Source: Alphaproteobacteria bacterium (GTDB taxonomy: Bacteria > Pseudomonadota > Alphaproteobacteria > CAAHEQ01 > UBA3637). From it: DNA of 6,774 bases. The stretch's first letter is position 1; each line of letters begins with the position of its first letter. This document shows, piece by piece, positions 1 to 5,530 of this stretch. Where the stretch lies: assembly GCA_017555325.1 (NCBI GenBank), contig JAFZGR010000290.1:1-6774 (forward strand). The letters are read 5' to 3'. The position numbers and the translations under genes are program-made. A model generated the notes under the pieces. That model was not told the DNA's origin and searched no databases. It saw nothing but the letters and a program-made list of their open reading frames with translations.

Positions 1-38
1 GAATTGTTTTTAAATTTTGATTTTAACTTTTTGAACAT
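1..38 (-). CDS. Start of a divergent gene, truncated by the window edge
   Basis: Reading leftward from an ATG at 38-36, twelve codons are open to the window edge: MFKKLKSKFKNN, then a partial TC codon (Ser). The start is supported by AAAGGA on the minus strand (50-45), six bases before the ATG, and by a TTGACT-17-TAAAAT promoter at 92-64. An alternative ATG at 43-41 is in another frame and meets a stop after six codons. The visible N-terminus is strongly basic (six Lys in twelve residues). That would suit the cytoplasmic start of a membrane or nucleic-acid-associated protein, but no family can be assigned. The call rests on the RBS and promoter rather than on coding length. Confidence 0.55.
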   Translation of the reverse strand, partial: MFKKLKSKFKNN

Positions 39-63
39 AACATATCCTTTCAATAGCGTGCTC

Positions 64-92
64 ATTTTATTGAAAAAGGTTTGAAAAGTCAA
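64..92 (-). promoter_or_regulatory. Sigma70-type promoter of the divergent minus-strand gene
   Basis: On the minus strand, TTGACT (92-87) is followed after exactly 17 bases by TAAAAT (69-64). Each hexamer matches five of six consensus positions. The -35 element is preceded by C, giving the CTTGAC form common in alphaproteobacteria. Transcription would begin near 57 and leave a leader of about 19 bases that contains the AAAGGA ribosome binding site. This is the best promoter match seen in the window. Confidence 0.6.
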
Positions 93-252
93 GCTAAATG
101 ATTTTTACATTGATTTATGGCTGTTTTTTGAAGATATTTGTATGTACTTATAAGCAAATTTATCTGAGCTGTTTAATAAAAAAACTTAAATTATTTTATT
201 TTTGTTAAAAAAAATGCATTTGTATGTTTTTCAATGTATTATTTTTAATTGG

Positions 253-268
253 TTAACAATTTATTAAC
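253..268 (+). promoter_or_regulatory. CtrA-like binding site (TTAA-N7-TTAAC)
   Basis: TTAACAATTTATTAAC contains two TTAA half-sites spaced by seven bases, with C after the second. This is the form of the full CtrA box known from alphaproteobacterial cell-cycle regulation. The two TTAACA units are direct repeats 11 bp apart, about one helical turn, so both would face the same side of the DNA. The site lies about 90 bp upstream of the autotransporter start. Because every half-site base is A or T in an AT-rich region, chance occurrence is a real possibility. Confidence 0.3.
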
Positions 269-303
269 ATGCTGATTTTTTTGTAAAAAAAGTTTTTTAG
301 CTC

Positions 304-332
304 TTGCCTTATATGTGAAAGTATGATAGAAA
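304..332 (+). promoter_or_regulatory. Possible weak promoter of the autotransporter gene
   Basis: TTGCCT (304-309) and TAGAAA (327-332) are separated by 17 bases. This would start transcription near 339 and give a leader of about 20 bases. Both hexamers are only partial matches. A perfect TATAAT at 337-342 has no good -35 and would start transcription inside the RBS. TATGAT at 322-327 also lacks a correctly spaced -35. A weak promoter could fit activator-dependent expression. Confidence 0.25.
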
Positions 333-346
333 AAAGTATAATGAGC

Positions 347-352
347 AAGGAG
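347..352 (+). promoter_or_regulatory. Ribosome binding site of the autotransporter gene
   Basis: AAGGAG lies seven bases before the ATG at 360 and ten before the second, adjacent in-frame ATG at 363. The spacing favours 360, but either start gives the same signal peptide apart from one Met. An out-of-frame ATG at 356 is ignored. Confidence 0.75.
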
Positions 353-359
353 TGTATGC

Positions 360-3300
360 ATGATGTATCGTTTCAGCCTGTCTTTTTTGTGTTTGGTTAG
401 TGTTTTTTATGTGCCACAATTATGGGCGCAAACAACAGACATACAAGTTGAATTGAATAGTAATAACCCGACCTATACGAACACGGGAACTATTACAACA
501 CAAAACGGTTATGGTGTTTGGTTAAACGGTATTGGGGGATTTTCCGGCACATTGGTTAACACCGGAGATATTAAAGTGACAGGTATTGGTTATGGGGTGT
601 ATGAAACACCTTATTCAACAAAATCGGTTAGTTTAAAGTTAGATAACTCCGGTATTATTCAACGGGTTCAGTTAGAACAAACCGATGGGAGTTCTATTAT
701 TAATGCCACAAACGGAGATATTCAAGGGGAAGCTTCCTTTGGGGTTAATTCTATTGTTGCAAACTATGGCGGAAAATTTTCTAATTTTGAGTTAGATGAT
801 TCTTCTCGTGAAAAAGGAAATTTACTTTCGTTTGGATATAACAGCTATTTTGGGAATGGTGTTCAACCCATATATTCTGACCAAGAAGACTCAGACGGAA
901 AAGATAAACCGGTTTTAATAGATGTCACTTTTTACAATTCATCAACAGTTACAACAGATAAAGTTCAATTTGCTGAAAAAGGAACGTTTTATAACGGCAC
1001 AACATTAAATAATAAATCATTGGTATTCGGAGATAATGGTATTTTACGAAACATTGAAAATGCATACAATGAAACAAATGCCGGCGGAACCATTTCAGAT
1101 GCAGCCACCATCACAACGGAAAAACTTGTTGTCGGAAAAAACAGTTCTATTATTAATGAGATGGGTGGTGTTTTAACAGCAAACACATTGGTAACCGATT
1201 CGGGAACGACCATAGAAAATGGGGCTGATTATTTATTAAAACCGATTAATGATGAAACCAAAAAGTATAGTGATGTTATTCCGCACATTTCCAAAATGAA
1301 TGTGGAAAAAGCACAATTGGGAAATTCCAATACTTTATTATTGAATAACAAAAGTGAATATACCGGAACAAGTTTAACAATGGGTAATTCCGGAAAAATC
1401 GAAAATGCAGGATCTGTTCTTACATTAACAACAGATGATAAACAAGGCGTTCTTCAAATGGGCGATGGAGGAACGCTGAATATTAACGGAAGCAAATGGA
1501 ATGAAGTTGTTAAAACAGAAAAAGAAGAATCTCAAAACACACAGAAAACAGCAACTATTTTATCTCATTTAAAAACAACAGCAGAGGATGAAACAAATAC
1601 AGGCACAACGGGAGGAAAAACCAAAAAGACCGTTATTTTACCTGAACAATTATTGGATGCCACTGTTACGGTAGATACATTAAAAATGGGGAATGGATCA
1701 TCCTTAAATGTCAGCATTACCGGTGCCACAATGCAAGATGATGACAAAAATATAACACATACAATAGCTACATTAAATACCGAACAAAGTATTTTAGGTG
1801 ATAATGCAACAGTTGTCTTGGGTGATGATGCAAACTACCACGGTACCTGGTCAGCAACAAACACTATCAGTTTAGGGAATACATCATCCGTTAACATAAC
1901 CCGTACAGGAACAATCAATGCTGATACGGTTATTTATAAAACGAATGGCAAATTATTGAATTCCGGTTCTTTAAACGCAACAAAATTAATAATGGGGAAT
2001 AATGCGCAAATTGATAATGCCGGAAGCATTACGGCAAAAACAACTGTTGGAAGTGATTCTATTGTTAACATCTTAGGCGGATCCGGAGAATACGATTTAA
2101 AAAAATCATGGAAAGAAGGCGGGGCTTTTTCAAATGGCATTATAAAATCAACCGATGCTAAAAATGTAAAAATTGTATCTCAAACAGGTTTTGATTCTGA
2201 GGCAGATGCTAATGTTTACGGTTATTTAACCGGCGGAGTCAATGTTGATAATATTTTGGTTCAAACTGGTGAATTAAGGGTTTCTGGTGACATTCGTGGA
2301 AATATAGATCTGGCAACAGACACCCGTTTGCGTTTAGTCAATACAGATATGTCTATTCATGATCCTATCTCAAAATTAAATGATGCCGCAAATACAACGT
2401 TAATTGTTGATTTAACTGATGATAGTTTTTATAAAACACTTAATACAATTAATGTTGACCACCTTGTTCTAGAAGGTGGTGGTATTGAAATTGAAAAACC
2501 TGTTCAAGCTGGAGAAATTACACTTGGCAGCAATACAACCGTTAAATTAAAAGGTAATTATTTTACCGGAGATATGATTGAATTAGATGGGGATGCCGCT
2601 AACACAACGTTAGATATAGATGCAGGAGAAAAAGCTGTTGTTAATTCTACCGGTGTGATTAAAGTTGACAGGGTTATTGTTGAAAACGGAACGTTTGAAG
2701 TAAATCATTCTGTTGAGGCTGTGTATAAAACAGATACATCAATAATGCCGTCCGGAAATGAACAAGGATTAGAAATTGGAACAAATGCCACTGTTAACAT
2801 CAATGCCGATGATGTCAAAGTCAATCGAATTGTTCGTCATCAGGAAGCCGAAGCAAAAGGGGAAGCCATTCAAAACACAACCGTTAATTTGAATAAGGGT
2901 TACTTAAGCGTTGAACGCAACGTTGATGTGGATAATTTAAATATTAACAAAGGATTGTTTGAATTTAAAAATACGGATACAGATAATGTTGTGAATGTGG
3001 GTAATCGGGTTGTTGTTAATCACGGGGCTCAAATTGCCGGTGCAGGCATGATGAATTTGCGAGCCGGTTCTATGGATATTAATGATGGCGGACGGTTGTC
3101 CGTATCAACAGAATTGGTTGAAAATAAACCGATTGCAACAATGGAATTAATTCAATCTGAAACGGTTCAAACGGATGCCGATGAAGTAACAGACAAAGGC
3201 AATGCGGTACTGAATTTAAAAACAGGAAGCATTTTGGATTTGCGGGCAAATAATAATTCTTCCGATAAAATTGTTGTAAGCGGAACGGCTAATTTATCAG

Positions 3301-4700
3301 ACGGGGCTCGTGTTATTGTTCGTAATATTCAAGCGAATCAAGAATATGATTTGATAACCGCAACACAGTTAAACGGTAATGTTGATAAATTAAGTTCTTC
3401 TTTTTTGTGGGAAGGAACAGAATTTAAAAATAACAACAATACACTTTCTTTAAAAATTTCCGGCATTCAAACACTCAATGAAGGTATTGCAAGTACAAAA
3501 CATTCCAAAAACATTGATAGTATTGCTAAGGCTTTAACACACATTAATGACAGTGCGGCTTCTAACACGATTGATCCGTTTTTGGATAATGTATTTTACG
3601 CCAAAACAGCAGATATTGCTGTTTCAGGGATGAATGAATATTCACCAGAAGGATATTTAAATGTTCAACAAGGTGTCTTGCGAATGAATAAAACATTCAG
3701 GCAAAGCGCTTTATCTGAATTAGATGCAATGCGGACATATAAAGATGTTGAAAATATGTATAATCAACAACCGACAGCGATGTATAATCCCAATTATTAC
3801 GGTCGCCCTGGGTATGAGGCTTATTATGCTAATTGGAACAGCAATCGGACAAACCGTCGGCGAACAAGAACGGATAAAGGCGGGCTATGGGCAAAACCAT
3901 TTATGGTTTCTGTCACACAAGATGATAAAGATAATATGTCGGGTTATGAATTGTCTGGTTATGGGTTAACGGCTGGTATTGATAGACGTTTGGGCGCAAT
4001 GTCCATTGGGGCAATGGGGATGTATGCAACCGGTACAATGGAACAAAACAATAAAGTGATAGATACTGATATGACAACAATGGGTATCGGTATTTATGGT
4101 AATTATCGTCCCCGCAAAACACGTCAATTTATTGATTTTTATGCTTTGTGGACACAAACAAGCAATAAATCCACTCATAAAATCAATTCGTTGGTTGAAA
4201 GTGCAAAAGCCGATTTTGATGTGACGGCATACTCAATTGGGGCTGATATGGGTTATGATTTGCCGATTAATCGTCATATTATTATTACGCCAAAAGTTGG
4301 TATTGATTATACTAAAATTTCAACGGACGATATTGCCGAAACCGGAATAGGCCATGGTCGTGTTAATATGACGGTAGATGATTTTACATCTATTCAAACA
4401 CCTGTTGAAGTACGGGCAGCGTTTAACTATGGCAGTGGACTTAACCGTTTCAAACCGGAAGTACACGCACGTTGGACACATGAATTCGGCGATACGGCAA
4501 CAACTGGTAAAGGATTGTTTGTTAATTATAATCAACCCTTTGGAGTGGAAGGAATAAATGCCGATAAAGATACATTTACTTTGGGTGGTTCATTATTGTG
4601 GTTGTATAATGTTTCGGAGGTTGAGTTGAAATATGACTATGATTTCAGCTCCAGCAGTTCCGGACACACGGTAAATGCTTCATACAAGTATATGTTCTGA
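360..4700 (+). CDS. Type V autotransporter with beta-helical passenger and C-terminal beta-barrel
   Basis: This is a 1446-residue secreted surface protein. Residues 1-23 are a Sec signal peptide with a hydrophobic core and a likely cut after LWA (before Gln24). The passenger (about 24-957) is Asn/Thr/Gly-rich with NTG-type beta-helix rungs and a recurring L-x-M-G-N-x motif. Residues 958-1034 resemble the autochaperone region of classical autotransporters: LDL, SDKIVVSG, then YDLITA. A helical segment (about 1035-1130) and a Tyr/Arg-rich linker (1134-1170) follow. The barrel begins near KGGLW (Lys1173) and ends in alternating aromatic/hydrophobic residues with a terminal Phe, the usual BAM recognition signal; its length of about 270 residues fits the PF03797-type domain. 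The only Cys seen is in the signal peptide. No catalytic triad or RGD motif was seen, so an adhesin-like role is more likely than a protease, but the passenger function is unknown. It probably forms its own transcription unit. Confidence 0.93.
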   Translation: MMYRFSLSFLCLVSVFYVPQLWAQTTDIQVELNSNNPTYTNTGTITTQNGYGVWLNGIGGFSGTLVNTGDIKVTGIGYGVYETPYSTKSVSLKLDNSGIIQRVQLEQTDGSSIINATNGDIQGEASFGVNSIVANYGGKFSNFELDDSSREKGNLLSFGYNSYFGNGVQPIYSDQEDSDGKDKPVLIDVTFYNSSTVTTDKVQFAEKGTFYNGTTLNNKSLVFGDNGILRNIENAYNETNAGGTISDAATITTEKLVVGKNSSIINEMGGVLTANTLVTDSGTTIENGADYLLKPINDETKKYSDVIPHISKMNVEKAQLGNSNTLLLNNKSEYTGTSLTMGNSGKIENAGSVLTLTTDDKQGVLQMGDGGTLNINGSKWNEVVKTEKEESQNTQKTATILSHLKTTAEDETNTGTTGGKTKKTVILPEQLLDATVTVDTLKMGNGSSLNVSITGATMQDDDKNITHTIATLNTEQSILGDNATVVLGDDANYHGTWSATNTISLGNTSSVNITRTGTINADTVIYKTNGKLLNSGSLNATKLIMGNNAQIDNAGSITAKTTVGSDSIVNILGGSGEYDLKKSWKEGGAFSNGIIKSTDAKNVKIVSQTGFDSEADANVYGYLTGGVNVDNILVQTGELRVSGDIRGNIDLATDTRLRLVNTDMSIHDPISKLNDAANTTLIVDLTDDSFYKTLNTINVDHLVLEGGGIEIEKPVQAGEITLGSNTTVKLKGNYFTGDMIELDGDAANTTLDIDAGEKAVVNSTGVIKVDRVIVENGTFEVNHSVEAVYKTDTSIMPSGNEQGLEIGTNATVNINADDVKVNRIVRHQEAEAKGEAIQNTTVNLNKGYLSVERNVDVDNLNINKGLFEFKNTDTDNVVNVGNRVVVNHGAQIAGAGMMNLRAGSMDINDGGRLSVSTELVENKPIATMELIQSETVQTDADEVTDKGNAVLNLKTGSILDLRANNNSSDKIVVSGTANLSDGARVIVRNIQANQEYDLITATQLNGNVDKLSSSFLWEGTEFKNNNNTLSLKISGIQTLNEGIASTKHSKNIDSIAKALTHINDSAASNTIDPFLDNVFYAKTADIAVSGMNEYSPEGYLNVQQGVLRMNKTFRQSALSELDAMRTYKDVENMYNQQPTAMYNPNYYGRPGYEAYYANWNSNRTNRRRTRTDKGGLWAKPFMVSVTQDDKDNMSGYELSGYGLTAGIDRRLGAMSIGAMGMYATGTMEQNNKVIDTDMTTMGIGIYGNYRPRKTRQFIDFYALWTQTSNKSTHKINSLVESAKADFDVTAYSIGADMGYDLPINRHIIITPKVGIDYTKISTDDIAETGIGHGRVNMTVDDFTSIQTPVEVRAAFNYGSGLNRFKPEVHARWTHEFGDTATTGKGLFVNYNQPFGVEGINADKDTFTLGGSLLWLYNVSEVELKYDYDFSSSSSGHTVNASYKYMF
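480..602 (+). repeat. Protein-level tandem repeat at the passenger N-terminus
   Basis: Residues 41-81 contain two copies of a unit of about 26 residues. The first begins NTGTI (41-45) and reaches GYGVW (50-54). The second begins NTGDI (67-71) and reaches GYGVY (77-81). The DNA copies have diverged, so this is an old structural duplication of beta-helix rungs rather than a recent expansion. Confidence 0.6.
3879..4697 (+). other. Autotransporter beta-barrel domain (translocator)
   Basis: This is the C-terminal domain of the gene above, about residues 1174-1446. It opens with GGLWAKPF, a typical first barrel strand. It continues with alternating amphipathic strands and Gly/aromatic-rich turns (GYGLTAGIDRRLG, GIGIYGNYRP, GADMGYDLPI) and ends in SYKYMF. 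It would insert in the outer membrane through BAM and export the passenger. Domain borders are approximate. Confidence 0.88.
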
Positions 4701-4722
4701 TTTGTATTGTTCTTTTTATAAC

Positions 4723-4753
4723 ATATTGTTTTATTTGTACTGTATAACAATAT
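4723..4753. repeat. Inverted repeat downstream of the autotransporter gene
   Basis: ATATTGTT (4723-4730) and AACAATAT (4746-4753) are perfect 8-bp inverted arms around a 15-base spacer. The arms are almost all A/T and no U-run follows, so this is a poor intrinsic terminator. It could be an mRNA 3'-end stabilising hairpin or a chance palindrome. Confidence 0.35.
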
Positions 4754-4808
4754 AAATATGTATTAATTTTCGAGCTCGTCAATATTTTAGAACGATTGTA
4801 ATTTTTGC

Positions 4809-4830
4809 AAGAAAGTACTTCTTTATTTTT
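4809..4830 (+). terminator. Weak candidate terminator for the autotransporter transcript
   Basis: AAGAA (4809-4813) can pair with TTCTT (4819-4823) across a five-base loop, followed by TATTTTT. The stem is short and poor in G/C, so termination would be inefficient. It is listed because it is one of the few stem-plus-T-tract arrangements in the gap. A similar but weaker CAAA/TTTG hairpin with a run of seven T lies at 4833-4852. Confidence 0.2.
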
Positions 4831-4853
4831 CTCAAAGCAAGTTTGTTTTTTTC

Positions 4854-4881
4854 TTTACTTTTTATAAAATACGATTAGAAT
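4854..4881 (+). promoter_or_regulatory. Probable promoter of the retropepsin-like / transglutaminase operon
   Basis: TTTACT (4854-4859) and TAGAAT (4876-4881) are separated by 16 bases. The -10 matches five of six consensus positions and the -35 four of six. Transcription would start near 4888, giving a leader of about 28 bases that holds the RBS. It follows a long T-rich tract (4840-4863). Confidence 0.4.
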
Positions 4882-4901
4882 AAAACAAACAGATATATTT
4901 T

Positions 4902-4907
4902 TGAGGT
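4902..4907 (+). promoter_or_regulatory. Ribosome binding site of the lipoprotein gene
   Basis: TGAGGT, with its GAGG core at 4903-4906, lies nine bases before the ATG at 4916. It supports that start, which also gives a complete lipoprotein signal peptide. Confidence 0.65.
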
Positions 4908-4915
4908 AATAAAAC

Positions 4916-5503
4916 ATGCAAAAGAAATTTTTATTTATTGTTCTATCCGTTATTTTATCCGGATGTGCCGTATCAGAAAAAAAAACAGAAGTTACTTTGT
5001 CTGAAGAAACAGTCGTTCAGCAAATTCCCCAACCGGAAAAACCAAAAATTGTTTATGTTCCGCCCGTTTCTGTCACGCAAGTAAAGAAAACGCATTCCTT
5101 GGGGATTATTGGTGAAATTGAACCGGTGTATTTACCACCAATGAAAGGGGCATTATCTGCTCGTATTGATACGGGGGCACAAGGATCATCGGTAGATGCA
5201 CAAAATATTCAGGAATTTGAACGGGAGGGTAAGAAATGGGTATCCTTTGATATCACAAATCCCAAAACGGGAGAAACACATCATTTTGAAAAGAAAATTT
5301 ATAAACAAGTCGGCATTAAACGCCAAATTGAATCCGAATCCCGTTTGGTTGTATTGATGACAGTTAAAATCGGTAAAGAAAAATTAACAATGCCGTTTTC
5401 ATTAGCCGACCGAAATAAGTTTAAACATCCGGTATTAATCGGTCGCAACATTTTAAAAGGTCGAGCCATTGTTGATACGGCTTTGTCTAATACACTTTAT
5501 TAA
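4916..5503 (+). CDS. Retropepsin-like aspartic protease lipoprotein (RimB / 'ATP-dependent zinc protease' family)
   Basis: This 195-residue protein starts with a lipoprotein signal: basic N-terminus, hydrophobic stretch and lipobox LSGC with Cys17. Residue +2 is Ala rather than Asp, so by the Lol rule known in enterobacteria it should go to the outer membrane. A Pro/Lys/Val-rich tether (about 18-62) leads to the domain. LGIIGEIEPVYLP (62-74) is followed by ARIDTGAQGSS (82-92), where Asp85-Thr-Gly-Ala is the aspartic-protease signature. PVLIGRN (172-178) is the second family hallmark. This matches PF05618-type proteins, often annotated as ATP-dependent zinc proteases although the fold and the DTGA motif are retropepsin-like; no zinc motif is seen. 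A single DTG motif implies a homodimer, as in retropepsins. It is followed 27 bases later by the inactive transglutaminase gene, its usual partner. The substrate is unknown. Confidence 0.85.
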   Translation: MQKKFLFIVLSVILSGCAVSEKKTEVTLSEETVVQQIPQPEKPKIVYVPPVSVTQVKKTHSLGIIGEIEPVYLPPMKGALSARIDTGAQGSSVDAQNIQEFEREGKKWVSFDITNPKTGETHHFEKKIYKQVGIKRQIESESRLVVLMTVKIGKEKLTMPFSLADRNKFKHPVLIGRNILKGRAIVDTALSNTLY

Positions 5504-5519
5504 AAATATCATTATGCGT

Positions 5520-5524
5520 GAGGG
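5520..5524 (+). promoter_or_regulatory. Ribosome binding site of the transglutaminase-like membrane protein gene
   Basis: GAGGG lies six bases before the ATG at 5531. It sits in the 27-base gap after the previous stop, with no room for a separate promoter, which supports one operon. An ATG at 5514 is out of frame and closes after six codons. Confidence 0.65.
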
Positions 5525-5530
5525 TTTAAT

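Larger units (their letters stand above)
39..359. other. Divergent intergenic region (about 320 bp, very AT-rich)
   Basis: No coding sequence is supported here: short ORFs are interrupted by frequent stops on both strands. The left end carries the minus-strand promoter and RBS, the middle is mostly A/T homopolymer runs, and 253-268 holds a TTAA-N7-TTAAC site. The right end has weak promoter-like hexamers and a strong RBS for the autotransporter. A long AT-rich leader between divergent genes is a common place for regulator and nucleoid-protein binding, but apart from the CtrA-like site no operator can be named. Confidence 0.7.

Noticed and set aside
337..342. Perfect TATAAT as the -10 box of the autotransporter gene
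   Set aside because: Transcription would start near 349, inside the AAGGAG ribosome binding site, and there is no good -35 at 16-18 bases upstream.
989..2140. Minus-strand ORFs of 60-74 codons (989-1213, 1565-1747, 1934-2140)
   Set aside because: They lie fully inside the autotransporter gene, have no RBS or family features, and their Val/Pro/Phe-rich compositions are what antisense reading of Asn/Gly/Lys codons gives.
3724..4535. Overlapping ORFs within the barrel region (plus 3724-3969; minus 3913-4122, 3966-4178, 4320-4535)
   Set aside because: They are shadows of the barrel-coding frame, which shows clear outer-membrane strand patterns. None has a supporting start signal or recognisable domain.
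360..4700. Trimeric autotransporter adhesin or serine-protease autotransporter
   Set aside because: The barrel of about 270 residues is of the monomeric classical type rather than the short trimeric anchor, and no GDSGSP-type serine-protease motif is visible in the passenger.
4701..4915. Small RNA or riboswitch in the gap before the lipoprotein gene
   Set aside because: Only short A/T-rich hairpins are present, with no conserved riboswitch core or strong stem that I can recognise.
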